This document shows positions 19,048-29,850 of a stretch of 64,000 nucleotides of DNA, in pieces. Each line of letters begins with the position of its first letter. The first letter of the stretch is position 1. Source of the DNA: Streptomyces sp. P3. GTDB taxonomy: Bacteria > Actinomycetota > Actinomycetes > Streptomycetales > Streptomycetaceae. The notes under the pieces are model-generated. The model made no database searches. It had not been told where the DNA came from and saw nothing but the letters and a program-made list of their open reading frames with translations. Where the stretch lies: NCBI GenBank assembly GCA_016893485.2, contig JAFEKX020000001.1, positions 8,511,501 through 8,575,500 on the forward strand, in the 5' to 3' direction. Position numbers and translations under genes: made by a program.

Positions 19048-20681
19048 GTGCTTGCGCTCGATGGCTCCGACCCATCGCACATAGGCCGCTACCGTCTGGT
19101 CGGCAGACTCGGCGAGGGCGGTATGGGGAGGGTGTACCTCGCGCGGTCGCCGGGTGGCCGTCCCGCCGCCGTCAAGGTGATCAACGATCGCCTCCGCGAA
19201 GACGAACACGCGCTCAGCCGGTTCCGCCGCGAGGTGGAGACCCTGGCCACGGTCCGCAGCGCCTACACCGCGTCGCTGATCGACGCGGAACTGGACACAC
19301 CGCCGTACTGGCTGGCGACCGAGTACGTGCCGGGGCCGACGCTGCACGCCGCGGTCGTCACCCATGGACCGCTCCCCGCCGACCTGGCCCGGGTCATGCT
19401 GGCCGCGCTGGCCGAGGGTCTTGACGCCATCCACGTCCGGGGCGTGTGGCACCGGGACCTCAAGCCGCTCAACGTCATCCTCTCCGCCACCGGCCCGCAG
19501 TTGATCGACTTCGGCATCGCCAAGGACACCGGCGCCTCCAACCTCACCCAGGTCGGCGGCGCGATGGGCAGTCCCAGGTACATCGCCCCGGAGACGATCA
19601 CGGGCGGTGAGACCGGCCCGGGGGCGGACGTGTTCGCGCTCGGGGCCACCCTGGCGTTCGCCGTGACCGGCCGACCGCCGTACGGGGACGGGCCGTTCGC
19701 GGCCGTGACCTACCGCTCCGTGCACGGCGAGATCGACCTCAACGGCGTGGACCCGGGCGTCGCCGAGCTGATCGCGGCCTGTGTGCAGAGCGATCCCGCC
19801 CTGCGTCCCACTCCGCACCGCATCGTCGAACTCTGCCGCGCCGAGGCCGACCTGGTCCACCACCCCGCCTACCAACGCGCCCTGGCCGTGGGCTCGTTGG
19901 CGGACCGGGAGCGTGCCGCGACCGTCGTCGACGGCGGCATGTCCCACGCCCCGGACGCGGTGACGGCCTTCGTTCCGCATACGGCGGCGAGCACGGCCGG
20001 TGCCCGCGACGGCCACGGCGTCACCCTGCTCGCGCCGGACGCGGGACATCCCACCGCCGCATGGCCGCACGACGCGGGCGCCCCGGGAACGCAGTCGGGC
20101 GGCGGAGGTGCCCCAAGTAGCCGTCGGTGGCTGTGGGTCGGCATCGGCGCGGCCTCGCTGGTCGTCGCGGGATCCTCCGCGCTGTACCTGTCCCACGCCT
20201 TCGACGACAGCAAGGACTCCGCCTCCCCGCATGTCACCCCGTCCGCCGGCGCGGGCCGCGCCGCCCAGGTGTCGGCCGCCCCGTCCGACAGCGGGGCGAC
20301 GGCGTCGCCTTCTCCTTCCCCCTCCGCCTCGGACACAGGCACCCACCTGCCCGACGCCGTGGTGGTGAAGCCCCCTTCACGTTCGACGTCGGCAAGGTCA
20401 TCGAGACCGTACGCTCGAAACTGATCATGCAGCCGGACGGCAACCTCGTGCTCTACGACGCATCCGGCACGGCACATTGGGCGAGCAAGACCCAGGGCGA
20501 GGGCAACACGGCCGCGTTCCAGGCGGACGGCAACCTCGTGATCTACGACGCCCAGCGGCAGCCGCTGTGGAGCAGCAACACGCAAGGCGCCGCCGGGGCC
20601 GTGCTCAAGATCCTGGAGAACGGCAACATGGTCATCGCGACCGACGCCCAGGTGGTCTGGCAGACGGACACCGCCGGTTGA
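19048..20681 (+). CDS. Membrane Ser/Thr protein kinase with C-terminal bulb-type lectin domain (frameshifted)
   Basis: About 544 residues. The Hanks-type kinase domain is at residues about 12-270: GRLGEGGMGRVYLA (P-loop), AAVKVI (ATP-binding Lys), WHRDLKPLNVIL (catalytic loop), IDFGIAKD (DFG) and SPRYIAPE (APE). A Gly/Ser/Pro-rich linker follows, then a single membrane helix RRWLWVGIGAASLVVAGSS at about 351, an external Ser/Pro stalk, and two to three bulb-lectin repeats (LIMQPDGNLVLYDASG, AAFQADGNLVIYDAQ). The lectin part is in another frame, joined near 20375. GTG 19048 is chosen because AAGGAGGA (19032-19039) is 8 bp upstream; ATG 19041 is too close to it. Confidence 0.87.
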
Positions 20682-20752
20682 GGGCTTGGGCGGTGCCGGG
20701 CCGAAGCGGTGAACTCGGCTGATGAATCAGCTGAGTTGGCGACGGCCCTGCA

Positions 20753-20788
20753 CCGCCCGGATCACCGCGGTCGTGGTGATCCGGGCGG
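20753..20788. terminator. Strong hairpin between kinase and LanC-like gene
   Basis: Perfect 14-bp inverted repeat CCGCCCGGATCACC/GGTGATCCGGGCGG with an 8-base loop, 71 bp after the kinase stop and 61 bp before the LanC-like start. Likely a factor-independent-type terminator, which argues against a simple kinase-LanC operon. There is no U tract, as is common in Streptomyces. Confidence 0.7.
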
Positions 20789-20849
20789 AAGATCCAACGG
20801 CCGCCGGCACCGCCTGGGCGGGTCCGGAGGATCATGCGAGAGTGGGCGC

Positions 20850-22147
20850 ATGACGGCACCGGAAGCCACGGTCGTGGCAGTGGACGAGGTCGAGAAGCTC
20901 GCGACGGACGGGCTGCGCTGGCTGATCGGGGCGGCGCGGGAAACCCCGGAGGCGGCCTCGCCTGGACGACGAGGCCCTCGGACGACGAACTCAACCCCAT
21001 GCTCTACGGCGGCACCGCGGGCAACATCCCCGTGCTCCTGGAGGCGTGGCGGCACTTCGGCGACGACTCCTACGCCGACGCCGCCCTGCGCGCGGGCCGG
21101 GGTCTCGCGGACGCCGTCGACGGCATCGACGACGACTCCCTCTACTTCGGCCGCACCGGAATGGCCCTCGTCCTGCGCACCCTGCACGAGGAACTCGGCG
21201 ACGCGGTCGCCGGTGCCGCCGCCGATCGCGCGCTGGACCTCGTGCGGTCACGCTTCGACGGAACGCGCTGGGGCGAGCTGTTCGAGCTGATGGGGGGCAA
21301 CGCGGGGATCGGCCTCGGCGCACTCCTGGCCGGCGACCCCGAACTGGCCGTCCTCGCCGTGGAGCCGTACCTGCGGACGGCCGAGCCGACTCCGGCGGGC
21401 GTCCACTGGCCCCACCGCACGGGCGTCGAAGCGCGCCTGCACCACATCTCGCACGGCACACTCGGCATCGTTCTCGGCCTGGCCCGGGTAGGCGCCGCCA
21501 CCGGCCGCGCGGACCTGCTCGACCTGGCCCTTGCCGGTGCCGCGGACGTCGTGGCACGCGACGAGGCCGGGCCCGAAGGCTTCCTGGTGCCGCACTCCAC
21601 CCCGCGGTACCGCCCCGACGTCATCGAGCCGGTCAGCTACGGCTGGTGCCACGGCCCGGCCGGTGACGCCCAGGTCTTCCGGCTGCTGAGGGACCTCACG
21701 GCCGACCCCGCCTGGTCCGCCCTCGCCGACCGCTGCTGGCACACGGTCACCCACACCGGCCTGCCCGCGCGGCTGCGCCCGGTTTCTGGGACAACAACGG
21801 CCGCTGCTGCGGCACGGCGGGCGTTCTCGCCCTGGCCTGCGACCGGTTCGCCGAGCAGCGGGAACAGGGGGAGCGGCAGGAGTCGTACGACGTCGCCGGC
21901 GTCCTTGTCACGGACCTCGTCACCCGTGCGATCCGCGACGGCGACGGCGCCCGCTGGTCCAACGTCGAACACCGGGCCACCCCGAGCGACCTCGAACCGT
22001 GCACGGGGTGGGCGATGGGCAACGCGGGCATCGTCCGCGAGCTGCTGCGCTTCGTGCGGCTGAGCAGGGGGCGGCGACGCCCGCTACGCGTTCGCGTGGC
22101 CGGACCACCCTCAGGTGCGGGCAGCGGCCACGCTCCGCACGGGCTAG
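20850..22147 (+). CDS. Lanthionine synthetase C-like protein (frameshifted)
   Basis: About 432 residues with the alpha/alpha-barrel motifs of LanC-like proteins in order: YGGTAGNIPVLLE, YFGRTGMALVLR, GNAGIGLGALLAG, ISHGTLGIVLGLARVG (acid/base His), SYGWCHGPAGDAQ (zinc Cys) and NNGRCCGTAGVLALA. The last motif has Cys where LanC enzymes usually have the zinc-ligand His (CCG instead of CHG). The frame changes near 20955, 21778 and at a G run near 22070. No lanthipeptide precursor gene is visible, so a free-standing LanC-like role is more likely than peptide cyclisation. Confidence 0.85.
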
Positions 22148-22931
22148 CGGATGCGCGCCACTCCCGCGTAGATGCCGCTGCCCTCGGCGGGGCCGTCCGA
22201 CGTCGGAGGGTTCCACTCCGTCGCCGTCACCAGGCCGGGCGGCACCAGGTCCATGCCGTCGAAGAAGCGCTCGACCTCGGGGCGGGTGCGGAAGCCGAGC
22301 TTGATGCCGCCCTTGGCGTACTCGGCGGTGACCTGCTCGGCGAGCTCCGGGTACAGGTCGGACGCGGCGTGCGACAGGACCAGGTAGCTGCCCGACGGCA
22401 GGGTGGCGACGAGGTTGCGGACGATGCCGTGGGCGTCCTGCTCGTCCGGGATGAAGTGCATCAGCGCGATCAGCGACAGGGCGATCGGGCGGCCGAAGTC
22501 CAGTATGTGGCGGGCGTGTTCGACGATCCGCTCGGGCTGGCGCACATCGGCCTGGATGTAGTCGGTGACCCCGTCGGCGTGGCTGATCAGCAGCGCCTCG
22601 GCGTGCCGCAGGACGATCGGGTCGTTGTCCGTGTAGACCACCTTGGCCGTCGGCACGGTCCGCTGGACGATCTGGTGCAGGTTGGGCTCGGTGGGGATGC
22701 CCGTGCCGATGTCCAGGAACTGGTCGATGCCCCGGCCCGCGAGCCAGGTCGCCGCGCGGTGCATGAACTCGCGGTTCTGCCGGGCCGCGTCCCTGGCCTC
22801 GGGCGGCAGCTTCTCGCCCACGGCCTCGTCGACCGGGTAGTTGTCCTTGCCGCCGAGCAGCCAGTCGTAGACCCGGGCGGGATGCGCCTTGCCGGTGTCG
22901 ATCTGAGGTGACGGCTGGGGTCGGACGTCAT
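22144..22931 (-). CDS. SAM-dependent methyltransferase, DUF574 family (frameshifted near start)
   Basis: About 262 residues. Typical opening ARVYDWLLGGKDNYPVDE, SAM-binding FLDIGTGIPTEPNLHQ and VYTDNDPIVLRHAEALL, and the later LMHFIPDEQDAHGIVRNL. Streptomyces genomes carry many copies of this family (Methyltransf_19); substrates are mostly unknown. MTSDP from ATG 22931 joins QPSPQIDTGKAHP if one C is restored near 22912. The stop codon (complement of 22144-22146) overlaps the stop of the convergent LanC-like gene within a single CTAG. Confidence 0.87.
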
Positions 22932-23037
22932 GGCAACTCCATCGCGCCGGGTGAACGGATCGGGCCGAACTCCCGATCATCGTACTCGCGTGTGACGGGT
23001 GTTCCGTCCGGGAGGGGAGTTGCCCTTGGGGCGCGGA

Positions 23038-23730
23038 TCAGGCCGCCGGGCGGCCGTGCAGACCGTCGAAGACGATGGTCGTCAGGGCGTCCGCCAGTGT
23101 CTGCACGGTCAGGTCGCGGTCGGGGCGGTACCACTCCACGAGGGAGTTGACGGTGCCGAACAGCAGCCGGCTCGCGAGGTGCGGGTCGATGTCCGCCCGT
23201 ATGCCGCCCTCGGCCGCCGCCCGGGCCATCAACTCGGCCACCCGGTGGTCGAATTCACGGCGCCGGGCCAGCGCCCGCTGCTCCACCTCACTGTTGCCGT
23301 GCAGTCGCAACAGCAGCGTGACGTACGGCAGTTCGGCCGCGAGCACCTCGACGCTGCGATGGACGACGCGCTTCATGCGGGCGGTCGCCGTGGTGCCGGA
23401 ACTCCCACCGCCGAAACTCCCGGTGCCCGAACTTCCGCTGGCCGCAGCCCCGTTGACGGCGCCCCGGGGTCCGGCCTCCTCCTCGTCGAGTATGGCGAAG
23501 AGGGCGTCCAGGGCGCGGTTGACCGCGAGTTCGAGGAGTTCCTCCTTGCCGGACACATGGTGGTAGATGCTCGACTTGCTGAGGCCCAGGCGCCTGGCCA
23601 GTTCCTCCATGCCGGTGCCGTCGTAGCCGCGTTCGTTGAAGACCACGACGGCGACCTCCAGCAGCGAGTCGCGGTCGTAGGCGGGACGGCCGTGACGGCC
23701 GGCCGGGCTCTGCACAGGTGTCCTGGTCAC
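23038..23730 (-). CDS. TetR/AcrR family regulator of the paa genes (probable)
   Basis: Intact 230-residue regulator. The N-terminal HTH covers residues about 20-65 (SLLEVAVVVFNERGYDGTGME, ARRLGLSKSSIYHHVSGKEEL). The ligand domain contains a Gly/Ser-rich insert (around residue 95-115) that is unusual for the family. It lies 43 bp after paaK on the same strand, so it is probably in the paaI-paaK unit. Two 18-bp operator-like sites (25584-25601 and 29815-29832) lie in front of the two paa transcription units. By analogy with TetR-type paa repressors, a phenylacetyl-CoA-type inducer is expected. Confidence 0.82.
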   Translation of the reverse strand: MTRTPVQSPAGRHGRPAYDRDSLLEVAVVVFNERGYDGTGMEELARRLGLSKSSIYHHVSGKEELLELAVNRALDALFAILDEEEAGPRGAVNGAAASGSSGTGSFGGGSSGTTATARMKRVVHRSVEVLAAELPYVTLLLRLHGNSEVEQRALARRREFDHRVAELMARAAAEGGIRADIDPHLASRLLFGTVNSLVEWYRPDRDLTVQTLADALTTIVFDGLHGRPAA

Positions 23731-23773
23731 TGGGCCATTGTGACAAGGCCGGCGACCGGCGCGGCCACGGATG

Positions 23774-25133
<1,360 letters not shown>

Positions 25134-25137
<4 letters not shown>

Positions 25138-25568
25138 GGAGACTCCTTCGTCTTCGCGCTGTTGATCGTGCGGCTACGGCCGCGGAACTCCGCGATCACC
25201 TCGTCGCCGCGAGTCACGCTCACGTCGTAGATGCCGCTGCGGCCGAACCGCGTGCGCTCCGTCGCGGTCGCCACCAGGACATCGCCCTGGCGCGCCGGGG
25301 CGACGAAGTCGATGTCCGCCGCGGCGGCCACGGTCACCGGGCCGTGGCTGTTGCAGGCGCAGGCGAAGGCGCTGTCGGCGAACAGGAACAGATAGCCGCC
25401 GTGGGCGATCTTGTGTCCGTTGACCATGGCCGGGGTCACGGTCATCCGGAGCACGGCGGTCCCTTCGCCGTGCTCGACGAGCTCGATACCGAGAGCCCGG
25501 GACGCCTCGTCCGCGGCGAACATCTTCTCCGTCGGACTGGAAGCCGTGTTCATGGCCTGCGTCATCAT
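25134..25568 (-). CDS. paaI: Phenylacetic acid degradation thioesterase
   Basis: Intact hotdog-fold thioesterase of about 144 residues, which relieves CoA trapping by hydrolysing dead-end ring-hydroxylated phenylacetyl-CoA esters. The signature NGHKIAHGGYLFLFADSAFA contains the catalytic region of PaaI proteins, followed by FVAPARQGDVLVATA and RGDEVIAEFRGRS. Starts at 25568, 25565 or 25553 are possible; GGTGGTGGA directly upstream favours 25568/25565. First gene of the leftward paaI-paaK-tetR unit, with an operator candidate 16 bp upstream. Confidence 0.9.
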
Positions 25569-25583
25569 TCCACCACCTTGTGG

Positions 25584-25601
25584 ACCGACCGAACATTCGG
25601 T
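25584..25601 (-). promoter_or_regulatory. Operator candidate 1 for the paa TetR regulator
   Basis: On the minus strand ACCGAATGTTCGGTCGGT, containing the inverted repeat ACCGAA/TTCGGT. It matches 14 of 18 positions with the site at 29815-29832. It lies in the 92-bp divergent region between paaI and paaN and could control both. Confidence 0.6.
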
Positions 25602-25660
25602 TAGCGTGCGGCACGGCCAAGTAATCCAGCAACGCCACTGCCTGTCAAGAGGTGGAACGC

Positions 25661-26167
25661 ATGCCCCAGACCAGCTCCGAGCTGCCCGACTTCCTCGCAC
25701 CCCATCGCGCCCTGCTGGAACAGGCGGTCGCCGCGACCACCGCCCGTGAGCACTGGACGCCGTATCCGGAGTCGCCCAGCAAGTCGGTCTACGGCGAGGA
25801 CGCGGCCAAGCTCGGCGAAGCCGCCTTCGAGGAGCGGCTCGGCGGGCACTTCGAGCCGGCGGGGCATCCCGGTGAGGGGCGCGTGGCGGCGGGCGAGACC
25901 TCGCCGTACGGCTTCGAGCTGGGCATCTCCTACCCTCGCGTCGCGCCGGACGAGGCGGTGTCCGCCGCGCTGACGGCCACCGGGCCCTGGCGCGACGCGG
26001 GCCCCGCCCTCGACGCGGGCGTGCACCTCTCCGAGAACCTCACCGGCGGCGTCTTCGTCTACCAGTCCGCCGGCGCCACCCTGTCCGACCCCGCGTTCGT
26101 CACCGGCCGGTTCGCGACCCTCCAGTCACGCCGGCCCGCACCCGCCGAGGAGACCCCCGATGCCTGA
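25661..26167 (+). pseudogene. paaN: PaaN with internal deletion of the aldehyde-dehydrogenase core
   Basis: Open frame of 168 residues. Residues 1-115 match the start of PaaN (ELPDFLAPHRALLEQAV, WTPYPESPSKSVYGEDAAKLGE, SPYGFELGISYPRVAPDEA). The frame then jumps straight to the C-terminal end (ALDAGVHLSENLTGGVFVYQSAG...VTGRFATLQSRR). The roughly 400 residues between, including the ALDH catalytic Cys and NAD-binding domain, are absent. GACGCGGGC occurs on both sides of the join near 26000-26018. Start ATG 25661 follows AAGAGGTGGAA. As read, the protein cannot oxidise the ring-opening semialdehyde. Confidence 0.8.
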
Positions 26168-27351
26168 GCTGTCCTCCGACGAGGTCTATCTGATCGACGG
26201 AGCCCGCACCCGCAGGGCCGCTACGGCGGCGCCCTCGCCTCCGTACGGCCCGACGACCTCGCCGCCCTGGTCGTCGGCGAGGCCGTCCGCCGCGCCGGAA
26301 TCCCGGCCGAGCAGGTCGACGAGGTGATCCTCGGCGCCGCCAACCAGGCCGGCGAGGACAACCGCGACGTGGCCCGCATGGCCGTCCTGCTCGCCGGGCT
26401 GCCGCACACCGTGCCCGGCTACACCGTCAACCGGCTCTGCGCCTCCGGTCTGACCGCCGTGGCCTCCGCCGCCCAGGCGATCCGCGCCGGGGAGGCCGAC
26501 CTCGTCGTCGCGGGCGGCGTGGAGTCCATGACCCGCGCCCCCTGGGTGATGGCCAAGCCCGGCACCCCGTGGGCCAAGCCGGGGAGGTGCACGACACCTC
26601 GCTCGGCTGGCGCTTCACCAATCCGCGCTTCGCCGCCGAGCAGACCCTGTCGATGGGCGAGACCGCCGAGGAGATCGCCGCGCTCGACGGCATCACCCGC
26701 GCCGAGTCGGACGCGTTCGCCCTGCGCAGCCATCAACGGGCCGTCGCCGCCCAGGAGTCGGGCCGCTTCGACCGCGAGATCGTGCCGGTCGCCGTGAAGG
26801 ACGGCGAGGTCACCCGCGACGAGGGCCCGCGCCCCGGCACCACGCTGGAGAAGCTCGGCTCGCTGCGCACCATCTTCCGCGCGGGCGGCATCGTCACCGC
26901 CGGTTCCTCCTCACCGCTGTCCGACGGCGCAGCCGCCCTGGTGGTCGCGAGCGGCGCGGCCGTCCGACGCCACGGGCTCACCCCGAGGGCCCGGATCGTC
27001 ACCGCGGCCTCGGCCGGGGTGCAGCCGCACATCATGGGCCTCGGCCCGGTCCCCGCCACCGAGAAGGCACTCGACCGCGCCGGTTGGGAGACCGGTGACC
27101 TGGACGCCGTAGAACTCAACGAGGCCTTCGCCGCGCAGGCTCTCGCGGTCACCCGCCGGCTGAAGCTGGACGAGGAGAAGGTCAACGCCGACGGCGGCGC
27201 CATCGCGCTCGGCCATCCACTGGGATGCTCCGGCGCGCGCATCCTGCTCACGCTGCTCGGTCGCCTGGAGCGCGAGAACGGCAGCCGGGGTCTGGCCACG
27301 CTGTGCGTCGGCGTAGGACAGGGCGTCGCGATGCTCGTGGAGCGGGTATGA
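26160..27351 (+). CDS. Acetyl-CoA acyltransferase, beta-ketoadipyl-CoA thiolase type (PaaJ/PcaF-like; frameshifted)
   Basis: Last pathway step: thiolytic cleavage of 3-oxoadipyl-CoA (and its dehydro form) to acetyl-CoA and succinyl-CoA. About 397 residues: nucleophile Cys in NRLCASGLTAVASA, VAGGVESMTRAPWV, then VELNEAFAAQALAV, GHPLGCSGARI and the C-terminal TLCVGVGQGVAM, the CxGVGQG form common in PcaF/PaaJ. The frame changes near 26212 (RTRR region) and 26580. ATG 26160 overlaps the paaN stop by 8 bp. Confidence 0.9.
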
Positions 27352-28111
27352 GCGCCCCCACCGAGACCGGCCCGTACGAGACCCTCCTCGTCGAGGAGCG
27401 CGAGGACCGCGTCGTCGTCACCCTCCACCGCCCCGACTCCCGCAACGCCATCAGCGGCCGGATGGTCCGCGAACTGCACGCCGTCTGCGAGCAGTTGGAG
27501 GAGCACCCCAAGCTGCTCCTGCTCACCGGACACGGCGGCGTCTTCGCGGGCGGAGCCGACATCGCCGAGCTGTTGGCACGCGGCCGGGACGAGGCCCTGC
27601 AAGGCATCAACAGCCGCCTCTTCGAGCGTGTGCGCCGGTTGCCGATGCCGACCCTCGCCGCGGTGGACGGCTGGGCGCTCGGCGGCGGCGCGGAACTGTC
27701 GTACGCCTGCGACCTCCGGATCGCCGGGCCGGACGCCGTCTTCGGCAACCCGGAACCCGGCCTCGGTATCCTCGCCGCGGCCGGTGCCTGCTGGCGACTG
27801 CCCGAGCTGGTGGGGAGTCCGTCGCCAAGCAGGTGCTGCTCGCCGGGCGGAACCTCGACGCGGCGGCGGCACTCGCGGCCGGGCTGGTCATCGACGTCGT
27901 ACCGGCGGAGAAGCTGCTCGACGAGGCGCACGCGCTGCTCGATCGCATGGCCCGTTCCTCGGCCACGGCCCTCCGGCTCACCAAACTCGTCGTCGACTCG
28001 CCCGGCGCGCACCCGGTCGCCGACGACCTCGCACAGGCCGTGCTCTTCGAGGGGCAGGACAAGCGGGATCGTATGACACGTTTCCTGCAGAAGAGGAGCA
28101 GCCGATCATGA
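27348..28111 (+). CDS. Enoyl-CoA hydratase, PaaF-like (frameshifted)
   Basis: Crotonase-fold hydratase of about 254 residues: RPDSRNAISGRMVREL, the first oxyanion element GVFAGGADIAELLAR, the second DGWALGGGAELSYACDLRIA, and a Glu-bearing NPEPGLGILAAAG. The frame changes at a G run near 27818: one more G gives ELVGESVAKQVLLAGR. ATG 27348 overlaps the thiolase stop (ATGA). In the paa pathway this hydrates 2,3-dehydroadipyl-CoA; assignment is from position and family. Confidence 0.87.
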
Positions 28112-28974
28112 GCCCAACACCCCAGTCCGCGCCCGCAGTTGTCGGTGTGATCGGCGGTGGCCGGATGGGCGCCGGGATCGCGCAGTCCTTCGCGGTCGCC
28201 GGTTCGTCCGTCACCGTCGTGGAGAGCGGCGAGGCTGCCTCGGCCGCCGCGTACGACCGGGTCGCCACCGGCCTCAAGCGGGCCGCCGAGCGCGGGCTGC
28301 TCAGCGAACCCGCCGAGCAGATCCTCGCCCGTGTCGCCATGGCGGACTCGGTCGAGGGACTGCCCGCCGACGCCGACCTCGTCGTCGAGGCCGTCCCCGA
28401 GGACGCCGGGCTCAAGGCCCGCGTGCTGACCGCGGCCGAGCGGGCGGTGGCCGCGACGACCGTGCTCGCCACCAACACCAGCTCCCTGTCGGTCACCGAA
28501 CTCGCCGCCGCGCTCACCCGCCCCGGCCGCTTCCTCGGCATGCACTTCTTCAACCCGGTGCCCGCCTCGGCCCTGGTCGAGATCGTCGTCGCGCCGTCCA
28601 CCGAGCCCGGCGTCGTCAGTGCCGCCCTCGACTGGACCCACGCCCTCGGCAAGAAGGACGTCACCGTCAAGGACTCGCCCGGGTTCGCCAGCAGCCGCCT
28701 CGGGCTGGCGCTCGGCCTGGAGGCGATCCGCATGGTCGAGGAGGGCGTCGCCGAGCCGGCGGCCATCGACGACGCGATGAGCCTCGGCTACAAGCACCCC
28801 ATGGGCCCGCTGCGCCTGACCGACCTGGTCGGCCTCGACGTACGCCTGGCCATCGCCGAGTACCTGCACTCCACCCTCGGCGAGCGCTTCGCACCGCCCC
28901 GGCTCCTGCGCGACAAGGTCGCCCGCGGCGAACTGGGCCGCAAGACGGGACAGGGGTTCTACACATGGGAGTGA
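28108..28974 (+). CDS. paaH: 3-hydroxyacyl-CoA dehydrogenase
   Basis: Oxidises 3-hydroxyadipyl-CoA with NAD. Intact, 288 residues: Rossmann motif VIGGGRMGAGIAQSFAVAG (residues about 13-31), LVVEAVPED, NTSSLSVTELA, and GMHFFNPVPASALVEIV with the catalytic His; the dimerisation domain holds MGPLRLTDLVGLDVRLAIAE and the end reads GRKTGQGFYTWE. Both borders overlap neighbours (ATGA with the hydratase, 10 bp with the next gene), so it sits inside one coupled operon. Confidence 0.92.
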   Translation: MSPTPQSAPAVVGVIGGGRMGAGIAQSFAVAGSSVTVVESGEAASAAAYDRVATGLKRAAERGLLSEPAEQILARVAMADSVEGLPADADLVVEAVPEDAGLKARVLTAAERAVAATTVLATNTSSLSVTELAAALTRPGRFLGMHFFNPVPASALVEIVVAPSTEPGVVSAALDWTHALGKKDVTVKDSPGFASSRLGLALGLEAIRMVEEGVAEPAAIDDAMSLGYKHPMGPLRLTDLVGLDVRLAIAEYLHSTLGERFAPPRLLRDKVARGELGRKTGQGFYTWE

Positions 28975-29759
28975 GCGAGACCCCGGACGGCGTCGGCTAC
29001 CGTCTCGACGCCGGTGTCGCCACCATCGAGCTGCGCCGGCCCGCGCTCGATGTCGCCCTGCGCGGTGGGCTGTTGGACGCCGTACGACAGGTGCGCGACG
29101 ACGGGGACGCGGTCCGTGCCGTGCTGCTCGCCGCGCAGGGCAAGCACTTCTGCGTGGGCCAGGACCTCAAGGAGCACGCCCGGGCGCTGGAGAGCGGGCC
29201 CGAGTCCGCCTTCGCCTGTGTGCGGGACGAGTACAACCCCCTGATCGAGGCGCTGCACGCGCTGACGCAGCCGGTGGTCGTCGCCGTGGAGGGCGCGTGC
29301 GTCGGGGCCGGGCTCGGGCTGGCGCTCTGCGCCGATGTGCGGGTCGCGGCCGAGAGCGCCCGGTTCGCGACCGCGTTCACCGGGATCGGGCTGGCCGCCG
29401 ACAGCGGGCTGAGCGGAGCGCTGGCCCAGGCGGTGGGTCCGTCGCGGGCCGCCGCGCTGATGCTGCTCGGGGACCGGTTCGGCGCGGCGGACGCGGAGCG
29501 GTGGGGCATGGTGCACCGGGTCGTACCGGACGGCGCCGCCACGGCGGAGGGGCTCGCCCTCGCGAGGCGCCTGGCCGCCGGGCCCACCGCAGCCTACGCG
29601 GAGGTCAAGGCGCTGCTGCGGGACGCGCCCGGCGCGAGCCTCGCCGCCGTACTGGAGCGGGAGGCGGCGGCGCAGCTGCGGCTGGGGGCGACGCGGGACC
29701 ACCGGGCCGCCGTGGCGGCGTTTCCGGCGCGGGCGGAGCCGTCGTTCGAGGGGCACTGA
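28965..29759 (+). CDS. Enoyl-CoA hydratase/isomerase, PaaG-like
   Basis: Intact 264-residue crotonase family protein. Oxyanion elements are KHFCVGQDLKEHARAL and EGACVGAGLGLALCADVRVA; FTGIGLAADSGLSGALAQAVG carries Asp at the position typical of the PaaG (1,2-epoxyphenylacetyl-CoA isomerase) branch, not the hydratase Glu. That fits a role in converting the epoxide to oxepin-CoA. Last gene of the paaN-led operon; the paaA operator lies 55 bp downstream. Confidence 0.85.
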   Translation: MGVSETPDGVGYRLDAGVATIELRRPALDVALRGGLLDAVRQVRDDGDAVRAVLLAAQGKHFCVGQDLKEHARALESGPESAFACVRDEYNPLIEALHALTQPVVVAVEGACVGAGLGLALCADVRVAAESARFATAFTGIGLAADSGLSGALAQAVGPSRAAALMLLGDRFGAADAERWGMVHRVVPDGAATAEGLALARRLAAGPTAAYAEVKALLRDAPGASLAAVLEREAAAQLRLGATRDHRAAVAAFPARAEPSFEGH

Positions 29760-29814
29760 GCAGCCATTCGCCCGGGAGGTCTTGCCTCGCCGGGGGAAAC
29801 CCATCAGACTAGGT

Positions 29815-29832
29815 ACCGAACGAATGGTCGGT
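29815..29832 (+). promoter_or_regulatory. Operator candidate 2 for the paa TetR regulator
   Basis: ACCGAACGAATGGTCGGT, flanked so that TACCGA/TCGGTA form an inverted repeat. It agrees with the paaI/paaN site at ACCGAA, the following G two bases on, and GGTCGGT. It lies 18-35 bp upstream of the paaA start, where it would block transcription initiation or elongation. Confidence 0.6.
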
Positions 29833-29850
29833 AGGGAAGTTGGTGTGTCG

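Noticed and set aside
19048..22147. Class III/IV lanthipeptide gene cluster
   Set aside because: Kinase and LanC-like protein are separate, the kinase is a membrane lectin type, there is no lyase domain or precursor peptide, and a strong hairpin separates the genes.
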